From the NCBI GenBank assembly GCA_008080735.1, contig SHMW01000001.1:53037-117036 (forward strand): a DNA stretch of 64,000 nt. The letters run 5' to 3'. Of the stretch, positions 1 to 8,260 are shown in pieces (within the stretch, counting starts at the first letter, position 1; each line of letters starts with the position of its first letter). The position numbers were made by a program, and so were the translations under genes. This stretch comes from Promethearchaeota archaeon (GTDB lineage: Archaea; Asgardarchaeota; Lokiarchaeia; Sigyniarchaeales; SOKP01). The notes under the pieces are model-generated. The model was given only the letters and a program-made list of their open reading frames with translations. It ran no database searches and had not been told where the DNA came from.

Positions 1-282
1 TTCGGAATCTGTCCCGCACACCGCCCCTATACAGAAGCCATACCCTTGATGAGCATCAGAAAGCGCAATCACATGCTTTTCTACTCCATCTAAACACGCT
101 ACATTACTAATCTGTTCTAATGTTCTATCTTCTTGAATTTTTGATAATATTTCCTCATTTGCATAGATATGAACAGGAACTTTCATTTTAAAGCTTTCAA
201 TCGTCCCTGAAACTCTGGCCATTAGTCTTTTTGGCGGAATTTCATAAATATACTCATCGATTTTATTTACATTCATGTTCAT
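1..282 (-). CDS. rtcB: RNA-splicing ligase RtcB, N-terminal part (runs off the window)
   Basis: RtcB is the GTP- and Mn-dependent ligase that joins the 2',3'-cyclic phosphate and 5'-OH ends left by tRNA-splicing endonuclease. Only the first 94 codons are inside the window. The reading starts at the ATG at 282-280 and contains the family N-terminus followed by VIALSDAHQGYGFCIGAVCGT, the RtcB metal/GTP-site motif (usually DAHxGYGxPIGGV). Here Cys replaces the usual Pro in the YGFPIG segment. A second in-frame ATG lies two codons downstream. The gene matters for this window because three of the four tRNA genes, and apparently rnhB, carry introns that need this ligase. The rest of the gene lies outside the window. 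Confidence 0.9.
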   Translation of the reverse strand, partial: MNMNVNKIDEYIYEIPPKRLMARVSGTIESFKMKVPVHIYANEEILSKIQEDRTLEQISNVACLDGVEKHVIALSDAHQGYGFCIGAVCGTDSE

Positions 283-410
283 ATCAGTTAAGAAAGGGTT
301 GCTGCTAACAAAAAATTTGGTATTTTCAACTATGGTCTTAAAATGTTTTTTGTAAATCTAAATATAAAAAAATATTATACTCCCTTTTTCCTAGGTATGA
401 AATTTATCAA

Positions 411-1136
411 TTATTTTATTTCTATGAACTTAAGCAATCCAAGGTTATCTAAATTGTCAATAATGACTTGAATTTTTGCTTCTGGAAGCCCAGCATCTTC
501 GGCAATATCCGTAACAGTATGAAATCCGTCCGCAAGATGGGCAATTTCATATTGTTTCTCATTTAAAAAACCTTGAGTTATTACTTGTTTGGGTAGTCTT
601 TTTGAGGTCCAATCTGGTTTGGTATCTGATACAGTACGTAAATCATCCTCGGAAAGAGTCATACCTTTCTTTTGTAAGCGAGATTGAGATTTTTTAAAAT
701 CCTTTTTGTAAATTTTTAATATTGGAATGCGAATTGGGATTTCAGCTACTCTGCCGTTTTCTAAAATTTCATCAACCTGTTCTGCAAAATCACGGAAAAT
801 ACGTACATCACCGGACCATTTATCAAGAATGTTCCCGAACTGATCAATAAATTTATCGATAATATTATTTAATGCCTTATGAGTGATTTTTGCATCATCG
901 TTCTTATCAGCGGCAGCAGTGATTAGCACACCCTCCCGAAATACCAGCATCAAATAAAATACTTGCATGTCAATTACCTTCAATTCTCCTGAGCCCTTTG
1001 AAAATTCTATGCTAAAATCTTTTAACGCGGTTAAAAACCCACTTACCAAGTCTTGATTAAATTCTATTGAACCGTATTTTCTATGTAATAGACAAATTCC
1101 GGTTTTCTGGTCAATAATATATACATTATGTATCAA
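411..1136 (-). CDS. Longin-like domain protein with C-terminal winged helix
   Basis: A 241-residue protein. Residues 1-125 show the longin/roadblock-type pattern seen in many Asgard small-GTPase-associated proteins: an opening beta strand (NVYIIDQKTG), a helix with SGFLTALKDFSIEF, a strand around ELKVIDM, then LITAAADKND and a long amphipathic helix. A basic linker follows. The last 60 residues form a winged-helix-like unit (helices around QYEIAHLADG and VTDIAEDAGLPEAKIQVIIDNL). The protein is clearly paralogous to the product at 46156-47013, sharing SGFLT, an F-x2-EF helix, AADNK/AADKN and a W-x-GD-x2-IF segment. Family knowledge suggests a role near Ras-like GTPases or membranes; the winged helix could instead be a protein-binding module. 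The specific function is unknown. Confidence 0.65.
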   Translation of the reverse strand: MIHNVYIIDQKTGICLLHRKYGSIEFNQDLVSGFLTALKDFSIEFSKGSGELKVIDMQVFYLMLVFREGVLITAAADKNDDAKITHKALNNIIDKFIDQFGNILDKWSGDVRIFRDFAEQVDEILENGRVAEIPIRIPILKIYKKDFKKSQSRLQKKGMTLSEDDLRTVSDTKPDWTSKRLPKQVITQGFLNEKQYEIAHLADGFHTVTDIAEDAGLPEAKIQVIIDNLDNLGLLKFIEIK

Positions 1137-1308
1137 GATGACACCTCAAAAAATTTTCACTAACGTTTTTTTGTTATAGATATCTAATAAAATTCCAATT
1201 ATTTAAATTTCTTTTCGTTTAATCTCCATAAATAATTCAATAATTTATAGTAAACTGAGTCCGATCTTTTGTGTAGCATTTTTATCTATTTAGAATTTTT
1301 ATATAATT

Positions 1309-1629
1309 ATGAGACAATTCGTATTTTTCGTGACAGTACCTTCTAAAGAAGAGGGAGAAAAGATCGCCAAACACCTTGTAGAACAGAAAATTGTTGCGTG
1401 CGTGAATATCATACACGATATCCACTCGATTTATCGATGGAAAGGTGAGATCGAAGAGGATAACGAATACTTATTGGTGATGAAGACCACTAAAGAGAAA
1501 AAATCAAATTTAATCCGAGCCATAGAGAAACTTCATAGTTATGAGACACCAGAATGTATTGGATGGAAAATTGATACGGGCTCGAAAACATATTTAAGAT
1601 GGATAGAAAATTCCACAAGGGGTACGTAA
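1309..1629 (+). CDS. cutA: Divalent-cation tolerance protein CutA
   Basis: At 106 residues this is the normal length for CutA1, a trimeric ferredoxin-like protein linked to copper and other divalent metals. It has the family markers in order: the FVFFVTVPS opening strand, EEGEKIAKHLVEQKIVACVNI, YRWKGEIEEDNEYLLVMKT and HSYETPECIGWKID near the C-terminus. The ATG at 1309 lies about 15 bases after an AT-rich TATA-like segment, so the leader is short. The next gene starts 21 bases downstream on the same strand. Its physiological role in archaea is not settled. Confidence 0.93.
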   Translation: MRQFVFFVTVPSKEEGEKIAKHLVEQKIVACVNIIHDIHSIYRWKGEIEEDNEYLLVMKTTKEKKSNLIRAIEKLHSYETPECIGWKIDTGSKTYLRWIENSTRGT

Positions 1630-1650
1630 TATAATATAGAGTGAGATTCT

Positions 1651-2463
1651 ATGAATATATTTCATTTAGACTGGGTTGCAATTAGCTCTGTTGTTATTAT
1701 TCTTCTGCTTATTCTATTGATTTCTGTGAAATTATACAAACACTTTTCCAGATGGCGTGGATATATTTCACATAGCGCTATAGAGACCAAAAATCTCACA
1801 AAATTAAAATCAAAATTACCCTCTTTAAGGCGATTTTCTACCATAATTTTCGCCAAAAAGAAGAATTGGAAAGGCTTTTTAAAAGCTCAATCAGAATCTT
1901 CTCTTTATATCATTATCGGGGATTATTGGTTTCAAAAGCTTCAGAAGATTTTCATCGAATCTCTCTGCACGTATGGACAGCAAGTGATTTCTTTGACCCT
2001 CTTCCCTCGTTTCATTTACAAACTGAAAAGGAAAACAGCAAAATTGAGTTTAAAGGAAACTCTCTCTACCCTTATGTCATATCTTAATCAAAAGGGATAT
2101 ATGAATTGTGAAAAGTATTCTTTTATAGATACCACGGGAACAGAACTGTACTTCAAGAGTCTTTTTTGCGATCCAACAGTTTTCGCACTTATATCAATTA
2201 ACCCAAAAATTACTAAATCTTCCTTATCTATTTTACATAAGATTCTATCTAAGCGCATCCATAATAAATGGTATTGTATATTCAGCCATTATTCATATTT
2301 ATTCCTTAAAAATAGATATCAAAGACGCTTAGAAACTCACCTTCCAGATGGTATCCCGGATAAGGTTAAGATAGTATCTATTAAGAATGCGAGATATTCA
2401 TTTCGTAATTACGAAACCATTTTATTGGCAGAAATTATCCATATAGTCAAGGAAAATGTCTGA
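1651..2463 (+). CDS. Membrane-anchored protein of unknown function
   Basis: A 270-residue protein with one strong N-terminal transmembrane helix (about residues 8-30, rich in I/L/V) and a basic, soluble remainder. The middle has an alternating strand/helix pattern (SLYIIIGDYWFQKL, VFALISINPK) that could be an alpha/beta fold, but I recognise no catalytic motif. Its stop overlaps the start of the nucleotidyltransferase gene by 8 bases, and radical SAM and GNAT genes follow, so the four form one likely transcription unit. The function is unknown; a membrane-tethered partner of the nucleotidyltransferase is only a guess. Confidence 0.6.
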   Translation: MNIFHLDWVAISSVVIILLLILLISVKLYKHFSRWRGYISHSAIETKNLTKLKSKLPSLRRFSTIIFAKKKNWKGFLKAQSESSLYIIIGDYWFQKLQKIFIESLCTYGQQVISLTLFPRFIYKLKRKTAKLSLKETLSTLMSYLNQKGYMNCEKYSFIDTTGTELYFKSLFCDPTVFALISINPKITKSSLSILHKILSKRIHNKWYCIFSHYSYLFLKNRYQRRLETHLPDGIPDKVKIVSIKNARYSFRNYETILLAEIIHIVKENV

Positions 2464-3154
2464 ACGTATCCAGAGAGAATTTTACAGGAAAATAACATAT
2501 TCGCAAAAACATTGGGCCCTATTGGAAAAAAAAAGAGCGCTAGCACTGGAGGTGTTAGAAATTTTTAAGACACAAAACCTTTCACCTTACCTTTACGGAA
2601 GTACTGCGCGAGGAGATGTCCACAACCATAGCGACATTGATCTCGCCTTCCTGCATCGCGTACCAGCCTTCAAAATTGAATTTCTCTTGAATCAAAACGG
2701 ATATAGAAATTATAGGCGAGAAATAATAATGGCAACCCCTGGCGATGCGATAAAATTATATATTTATTTGAGTGAGTTGACCGCTATTACCCTTCCTCTT
2801 ACGAAATTAACCAAAACTTCGCTCGAGTTTTATGGTTTCGGAGGAAAAATCGATTATGAGGGAATTATAGAGAATGAACGGGTTCCAGGAATTGATAAAC
2901 GTTTAGTTCTGATTACACCCCAATCGTATGGCCATGAGGAACGTTCTGTTATTAATCGAGAGAATATTGCTGCAAAAGAGGTGGGAGTCACTATTGAAAC
3001 TATTTATGAAAGAGAGAGAGTACTCCTTCGAAGGGAGAAACACGGCAGAACGGGAGTATTTCTCAAAAGGGAATTATCACCACAAGAAACACCCGAAGGA
3101 GTCCTTGAAAACCTAGCAAGAAAAAATCCAATTATTAGAAAAAAAATATATTAA
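2456..3154 (+). CDS. Predicted nucleotidyltransferase (COG1665-like)
   Basis: A 232-residue protein with the minimal DNA-polymerase-beta nucleotidyltransferase signature, YGSTARGDVHNHSDIDLA, at about residues 46-63. This gives the GS pair and the two catalytic aspartates (D-x-D). The rest lacks other recognisable domains but has a conserved-looking basic C-terminus (FGGKIDYEGI, ITPQSYGHEE). The layout fits the archaeal predicted nucleotidyltransferase family COG1665. It overlaps the upstream membrane protein gene by 8 bases and ends one base before the radical SAM gene, so translational coupling is likely. The substrate is unknown. Confidence 0.75.
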   Translation: MSERIQREFYRKITYSQKHWALLEKKRALALEVLEIFKTQNLSPYLYGSTARGDVHNHSDIDLAFLHRVPAFKIEFLLNQNGYRNYRREIIMATPGDAIKLYIYLSELTAITLPLTKLTKTSLEFYGFGGKIDYEGIIENERVPGIDKRLVLITPQSYGHEERSVINRENIAAKEVGVTIETIYERERVLLRREKHGRTGVFLKRELSPQETPEGVLENLARKNPIIRKKIY

Positions 3155-3155
3155 T

Positions 3156-4307
3156 ATGTCAAAAGCGAAGATTATTGAAACAAAAGAGTCAAATTATTGT
3201 ATAAAAGCAAGAGGGATCCCGAAAGGGTGTCAACTATGCCTAAAGGGATTAAAATCTGTTCTATTCCTCAATGGACTCTGTCAAAAACCTGAGAAATGCA
3301 CATGGTATTGTCCACTTTCAGAGGTGAGGCGAAATAAAAATATCACCTTTATAAATGAAATACAAATTACGGAAGATGATGAAATAATAAAAGAAATATA
3401 TAAATCGGGGTCACAAGGAATCAGTATCACGGGGGGAGAACCGTTCTTTGCCAATAATACGGAAAAGACCTTAAAATATATCAAACATATTAAGAATGAG
3501 TTCGGAGAAAAGTTTCATATACACCTCTATACAAATGGAATTGGCTTTACAGAAACAATAGCAAATAAACTCGCTGATCTGGGTTTAGATGAAATACGAT
3601 TTCATCCTCCCAAAGAGTCATGGATAAATATTAAAAGAGCACTGAATAAAGGAATAACCGTAGGCGTTGAAGTCCCCCTCATTCCTAACTCAGAATACCT
3701 CGCTCAATTAAAAGAATTGGTACTCTATTTAGATCAAATCAGGGCCGAATTTATAAATTTGAATGAATTTGAATATTGTTTCCCAAACAGTCGCTCATTA
3801 AAGGAAAAAGGGTATTTGCTTAAAGAAGGCTCGATTGCAACCGTCCAAAGAAGCAGAGAAAAAGCATATGAATTTATGGAAGAAATAAACTCTAAAGTCT
3901 CACTGAAAATGCATTTCTGCTCGATTCGGGCCAAAGATTATTATCAACTAAAAAATCGCTATTATCAACGGGCAAAACATATTAAAAAACCCTATGAAGA
4001 GATTACTGACGAGGGATTATTAGTATATGGCCAAATTGAGGGTGATAAGGATGAATTGAACGTCTTGTATGATGAATTAAGATATAGCTCTCAGATCCCA
4101 TTAAAATACATCCAATTTGCTGAGTACATGATTTTTTTACCTTATTACCTCTTAATTGATGACGATTTTTTGGAATTTCTTAATCAATTTAATGTGGAAG
4201 GGTATATAGTTGAAGCAATTCCTTTTCGGAGGGATATATACCGCCAAATTACTGAAAAAACCCCAATTATGGTATTCAAGAAAGAATTATGTGAAGATGA
4301 GGATTAG
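3156..4307 (+). CDS. Radical SAM protein (COG2108-like)
   Basis: A 383-residue radical SAM enzyme related to pyruvate-formate-lyase activating enzymes. It has an N-terminal cysteine pair (CQLC), then the probable cluster site LCQKPEKCTWYCPLSEVRR, and the SAM-binding GITGGEP-type strand (SISITGGEPFF region, about residues 88-98). The spacing between cluster cysteines reads CX5CX3C rather than the canonical CX3CX2C. The C-terminal third, with a YGQIEG segment, may be an accessory ferredoxin-like domain. It starts one base after the nucleotidyltransferase stop and overlaps the downstream GNAT gene. The joint reaction is unknown; RNA or small-molecule modification is possible. Confidence 0.75.
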   Translation: MSKAKIIETKESNYCIKARGIPKGCQLCLKGLKSVLFLNGLCQKPEKCTWYCPLSEVRRNKNITFINEIQITEDDEIIKEIYKSGSQGISITGGEPFFANNTEKTLKYIKHIKNEFGEKFHIHLYTNGIGFTETIANKLADLGLDEIRFHPPKESWINIKRALNKGITVGVEVPLIPNSEYLAQLKELVLYLDQIRAEFINLNEFEYCFPNSRSLKEKGYLLKEGSIATVQRSREKAYEFMEEINSKVSLKMHFCSIRAKDYYQLKNRYYQRAKHIKKPYEEITDEGLLVYGQIEGDKDELNVLYDELRYSSQIPLKYIQFAEYMIFLPYYLLIDDDFLEFLNQFNVEGYIVEAIPFRRDIYRQITEKTPIMVFKKELCEDED

Positions 4308-4776
4308 AACTGTTAAAAAGAAGGATTTATACAAAATTACCAAGTTAGAAAAGAAAATATTCCAAGATCAAGCATTTTCCAAAAGCTTAATGAAAGAACT
4401 CTTGGATCAGAGCTTACTATTTCATAAAATAGAAATGAAAATATTATTTACAAAATTGATTGGATTTATTATTCTGATAAAAGATATGAACGATCGAGCT
4501 AATCTTATTAATTTTGCAATTAAACCTAAATATCAAGGAAGAGGTTATGGCACGCTCCTCCTGAAAAATAGCCTTGACTGGCTTCGGTCAAATCATTCCT
4601 TGATAAAAAAAATAATTCTAAATGTGAAAACAGATAATAACAGAGCAATCCGTCTGTATGAAAAATTTGAATTTCATATCGTTAAAAAAATAGAAAAATA
4701 TTATCAGAATAAAGAAGCGGCATATTTAATGGAATTAAATCTAGAGTCCGTAAAGAAATACGACTTATCACTATGA
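4291..4776 (+). CDS. GNAT-family N-acetyltransferase (RimI-like)
   Basis: About 161 residues from the GTG at 4291, or 159 from the ATG at 4297; both overlap the end of the radical SAM gene, which argues against longer starts. It shows the GNAT acetyl-CoA loop KYQGRGYGTLLLKN (Q/R-x2-G-x-G/A), then VKTDNNRAIRLYEKFEF, the typical RimI-like N-x-AI-x-LYEKxGF strand-helix with F in place of G. Archaeal RimI-like enzymes acetylate protein N-termini, but the operon context leaves other substrates open. Confidence 0.8.
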   Translation: MKMRIRTVKKKDLYKITKLEKKIFQDQAFSKSLMKELLDQSLLFHKIEMKILFTKLIGFIILIKDMNDRANLINFAIKPKYQGRGYGTLLLKNSLDWLRSNHSLIKKIILNVKTDNNRAIRLYEKFEFHIVKKIEKYYQNKEAAYLMELNLESVKKYDLSL

Positions 4777-4862
4777 TTTAAAACTAAAATATGAATGAAC
4801 TTAGTACATACATTATTGACTTAAGACTGCTCTCCTTTTATTTTCTGATAAACCCAAGAACT

Positions 4863-4873
4863 TATATATAAAA
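4863..4873 (+). promoter_or_regulatory. TATA-box-like element before the 4918 mini-gene
   Basis: The segment TTATATATAAA sits about 45 bases upstream of the ATG at 4918, placing a predicted transcription start near 4898. It is a strong match to the archaeal TATA box and supports a short transcribed unit here although the coding frame is broken. Confidence 0.45.
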
Positions 4874-4917
4874 ATTTAGTTACTCTTGATAGTAAGAATA
4901 TAATAAAAGAATAATTA

Positions 4918-5096
4918 ATGTTGCAAGGTGTTGACATATTCCCCAGTTAGATGATGAATTAAAAAATGAGATAAAAAAAGGCGTTAAGTTAGAGAAATTA
5001 AGCGAAGAAGAAAGGAAGAAAATCGAGGAAGAGCGAAAGAAACGACAAGAAGAACTTCAAAAAGTAAAAGAAGCCTTAGAAAAAGGTCAAGGCTAA
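4918..5096 (+). pseudogene. Small charged protein, frame-disrupted (about 59 aa if repaired)
   Basis: Between the GNAT gene and pelota lies a clear small coding pattern split over two frames. The ATG at 4918 opens MLQGVDIFPS and stops at 4948-4950. From 4944 the next frame reads QLDDELKNEIKKG onward, a 50-residue, lysine/glutamate-rich stretch (GVKLEKLSEEERKKIEEER) ending at the TAA at 5094-5096. One extra base in the CCCC run at 4941-4944 would fuse them into a single 59-residue protein. The second frame alone has no ATG, GTG or TTG start before its upstream stop at 4932. It is either a sequencing or assembly indel, a real frameshift mutation, or programmed frameshifting. The product would be a helical, highly charged peptide of unknown role. 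Confidence 0.5.
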
Positions 5097-5237
5097 TCAA
5101 ATCACTTTTTTTGTACTTATATTTTATTTTTCTTTTTTTATTAAATTTAGAAAGTCCATATAAGGATTAAGAATTAATCTTATCTTTTACCAAATACTCA
5201 TTAGAGGTAATAGATCAAATCTTATGGAGATAGATTA

Positions 5238-6308
5238 GTGCAGATCCTTGATCAAGATAAGAAAAAAGGCGAAATCACGGTAAGAGTGCAAGATTTAAAT
5301 GATTTATGGACGCTCTACAATATCATTTCAAAAGGAGATACAGTTTCATCATTAACGCAAAGGAGAGTTGTAATGAAAGAAGGGAGCAGTGGAGAGAGAA
5401 AAGTAATGCGGCTCACGTTAAAAGTTGAAGATGTCGCGTTTCATGAATTCAGCAATCGTTTGAGGATAAAAGGCACGATATTGGAAGGACCCGATGATTT
5501 TGTAAGTTTTGGCTCCTATCACACTTTCAATTTAGAAATTAACCAAAAAATTACTATTATCAAAGAGAATTGGATGCGTCAAGACTTAATGAGATTGAAA
5601 GAATCGTCAAAATTATCTACGAATTTTGTTATGCTTATTATAGCAATGGAAACGGGATTAGCAAATGTGGCGCTTATTACTAATTACAGTCATAATAATA
5701 TCGCAACGATTACTAAAACTATTCCCGGAAAGCGATATGAACAATCCTTTCGAAAAAAGTTCTTGCACGATTTTTTTGAGGACGTGCAGCGGGTAATTGA
5801 ATCGAACACGGAAACCAGAGATATTAACCTTATAATTATCTGCGGTCCGGGGACGGTCAAAGATCAGTTTATTCGATGGTTAAAAGAAAACTCAAGTCAA
5901 GAGTTTGATAATATGAGAAGTATCCATGCGAGTTCTGGAACCGAAAGCGCGATTTATGAGACGCTCAAATCACAGGAACTGGCAAAATTAAAAAAAAATA
6001 TCAAAATTCTACAAGAAACCGAAAAAATTGAACAAGTCTTAACACAACTGGGAAAGGATGCAGATTTAATTTCGATTGGCGTAGCAGAGGTGGCAAAGGC
6101 AGCGCAAATGGGAGCAGTGGAACAATTACTTGTTGCCGACATTGTCATTCGAGGAGCATCTAAGGCGAAAAAATTGGAAATAGAAGAAATAATAACCAAT
6201 GTGGAGCAAACTGGGGGACAAGTGGATATTCTTAATACAAAACACCCGGCAGGAGAACAACTTACTGATCTGGGCTCGCTTATTGCGATCTTACGATATA
6301 AGTTCTGA
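5238..6308 (+). CDS. pelA: Archaeal pelota (Dom34 homologue), ribosome rescue factor
   Basis: A 356-residue protein, normal for aPelota. With aEF1A/Hbs1-type GTPases and ABCE1 it splits ribosomes stalled on mRNA. It contains the N-terminal Sm-like domain (EITVRVQDLNDLWTLYNII, RRVVMKEG, RLTLKVEDVAFHEF), the central eRF1-like domain (TNFVMLIIAMETGLANVALI) with no GGQ motif, and the C-terminal eRF1 domain 3 (ADLISIGVAEVAKAAQMGAVEQLLVAD). The start is the GTG at 5238. The radical SAM gene at 6329 follows by 20 bases, so the two may be co-transcribed. Confidence 0.95.
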   Translation: MQILDQDKKKGEITVRVQDLNDLWTLYNIISKGDTVSSLTQRRVVMKEGSSGERKVMRLTLKVEDVAFHEFSNRLRIKGTILEGPDDFVSFGSYHTFNLEINQKITIIKENWMRQDLMRLKESSKLSTNFVMLIIAMETGLANVALITNYSHNNIATITKTIPGKRYEQSFRKKFLHDFFEDVQRVIESNTETRDINLIIICGPGTVKDQFIRWLKENSSQEFDNMRSIHASSGTESAIYETLKSQELAKLKKNIKILQETEKIEQVLTQLGKDADLISIGVAEVAKAAQMGAVEQLLVADIVIRGASKAKKLEIEEIITNVEQTGGQVDILNTKHPAGEQLTDLGSLIAILRYKF

Positions 6309-6328
6309 TTTCCTTCAAAGGTTATATA

Positions 6329-7360
6329 ATGGCAGAAAAAATTATTTACCTCAACCAAGATTCTGGAATCCCACTCTTTGGGTTAGATTTTATTGGAATC
6401 ATTGATAGAGGAACAAATATCATCGAATTGAAGCCGCTCACATTATGCAATATAAAATGTAGATATTGTTTTGTAAGTGCGGGAGAATTTCGAACTAATT
6501 TTATCATTGACCCCACCTATTTTTTAGAGGGTGTTCGAACCCTCATTGACCTTAAAGGTGCTTATGATATTGAAATTCATATAGCGCCTTATGGAGAAAT
6601 CTTTCTCTATAAAGATCTCCTTATGCTCCTGGACTTATTGTGGCAACTCGAAGGTATTACAACCATTTCCATTCAAACAAATGGGCTTTTACTTACTCCT
6701 TCCCTCATAAAATCCTTGGAATCGGTAAATGTCACACGTCTAAATATCAGTATTAATACTCTCAATGAGAAATTGGCTCAATATTTGTCGGGTTGTGAGA
6801 ACTATGATATTAACTCTCTTATGAAGAATGTCAAATTATTGTTAGAATCAAATATTGATGTTTTAATTGCCCCTGTGTGGTTTCCTGGTGTGAATGATGA
6901 GGATATCGAGGACATAATTTCATTTGTCGTTGAAATGCGCACCATGGGGTATTCTAATCTCGATATCCAACTCGGAATTCAAAAATATTTAATTTATCGA
7001 ACTGGGAGAAAACTTAAGAAAATCCGACCAAAAACATGGGGCTATTTTTACCAACAACTCGGGAATTTAGAAGAGAGGTATGATATAAAACTCAAATTAG
7101 GACCTCACGATTTTAATATTCACGATCGCCCGCTCTATTCTATTGATATCAATGAAGGTGAAATACTTCCCGTCACTATTAAAGCCCCGGGACGATGGAA
7201 AAATGAATGTATTGGGGTTATAAACGAGTTGTCTGCTGTTAAGGTATTATTAAATAGTCCACTCGAATATTCGGACACGCTTCTCGGAAAAAATATCAAT
7301 GTAAAGATTTTAAAATCAACTCAGTATGATAGTATCATCACCACCTATCTCCCATATTGA
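6329..7360 (+). CDS. Radical SAM protein with C-terminal TRAM-like extension (COG2100-like)
   Basis: A 343-residue radical SAM enzyme. The canonical CX3CX2C motif CNIKCRYC is at about residues 45-52, preceded by IIELKPLTL. A SAM-site segment appears as IHIAPYGEIFLY, then a TIM-barrel strand pattern (ISIQTNGLLL, NVTRLNISINTL). The last 70 residues (PVTIKAPGRWKNECIGVI to the end) look like a small beta-barrel similar to TRAM, which suggests an RNA substrate. This layout matches the archaeal Fe-S oxidoreductase family COG2100. It lies directly behind pelota. The actual reaction is not known. Confidence 0.75.
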   Translation: MAEKIIYLNQDSGIPLFGLDFIGIIDRGTNIIELKPLTLCNIKCRYCFVSAGEFRTNFIIDPTYFLEGVRTLIDLKGAYDIEIHIAPYGEIFLYKDLLMLLDLLWQLEGITTISIQTNGLLLTPSLIKSLESVNVTRLNISINTLNEKLAQYLSGCENYDINSLMKNVKLLLESNIDVLIAPVWFPGVNDEDIEDIISFVVEMRTMGYSNLDIQLGIQKYLIYRTGRKLKKIRPKTWGYFYQQLGNLEERYDIKLKLGPHDFNIHDRPLYSIDINEGEILPVTIKAPGRWKNECIGVINELSAVKVLLNSPLEYSDTLLGKNINVKILKSTQYDSIITTYLPY

Positions 7361-7445
7361 GTAATGTGAAAAAATTATAATAGGGTATTTTATCTTATTG
7401 TATTCATAGATTAATTCAATCGTTATTTACTATCAATAATATTTA

Positions 7446-8078
7446 GTGGTGATAAGCTTGCCTATTATAACCCATGAAGATGAACTTGACCTTGCACGGC
7501 TTGAAGATGAGCTTGTGGATAAACTTGAATACCATGCGAAAGAGCAGAGTAAGGTGATAAAAGCACAAAAAAAGCTAGCTGAGAGAATTACTGATATGAA
7601 TATCTCTCGAAAAGCTTTGAACAGAACGATGAGAGATGTCTTTAAACAAATGCAAATGTTAGCACGCGAACATAGATCCAACGTAAAGGAAGAAGATGTA
7701 AATTTAATGGAGGAACTCATCCGACAAAACGATAAATATATAGAAGCGAATGATAAATATTTAAATGCCATGAAAGATCTGGCTGTGCGTAAAGATTATC
7801 TCGTCGAAAAGAAAATGGAATTCGCAGAAGCTTTAGAGGAAGTCGCTGAGAAAAGAGAAGTTGTAATAAAGAAAGCACTTGACGTTGAGAAGGCCAAAAA
7901 TAAGATGATCGAAGGAGATAAATTAAATCGTCTTGATCAAGAACTTAACGATATCCAACGAGAATTTGACAGAGCTCGGGATATCTTGCTCAAAAAGATT
8001 GAGCAGTTTTTAGATGTTCGCAAAGAAATAAATGAACTGTGGCTCAAATTAGAACAAAGTACAACTGAATTAAGTTAG
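7446..8078 (+). CDS. Long coiled-coil protein of unknown function
   Basis: About 210 residues beginning at tandem GTG codons (7446 or 7449). Nearly the whole chain is amphipathic, charged helix: residues 10-60, 75-140 and 145-205 have heptad-like spacing (RLEDELVDKLEYHAKEQS, DILLKKIEQFLDVRKEINEL). No enzymatic motif is visible. The arrangement resembles an antiparallel helical bundle such as BAR-like or tubulin-cofactor folds, but this is shape only. It lies 180 bases before the coiled-coil/polyproline gene on the same strand, so a cytoskeletal or membrane-associated role is conceivable but unproven. Confidence 0.6.
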   Translation: MVISLPIITHEDELDLARLEDELVDKLEYHAKEQSKVIKAQKKLAERITDMNISRKALNRTMRDVFKQMQMLAREHRSNVKEEDVNLMEELIRQNDKYIEANDKYLNAMKDLAVRKDYLVEKKMEFAEALEEVAEKREVVIKKALDVEKAKNKMIEGDKLNRLDQELNDIQREFDRARDILLKKIEQFLDVRKEINELWLKLEQSTTELS

Positions 8079-8260
8079 GATTTAATAACATTTTTTTTCA
8101 CTTTTTTTCTTAGTATAAAATTGGGATCTGATATTTCTATGTCTTAGAACGCTATAGAAAAATTAGCTCAAACTTAATAAATCTAAAATAATATGTTATA
8201 TAGTGAATTTGATAGAAATTTTATCAGAAATTATAACGAAAAAGAGAAAAAGGAGTAAAA

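Noticed and set aside
5954..6358. Antisense 134-codon frame over the pelota 3' end
   Set aside because: Overlaps the conserved pelota C-terminus and shows no independent protein signature.
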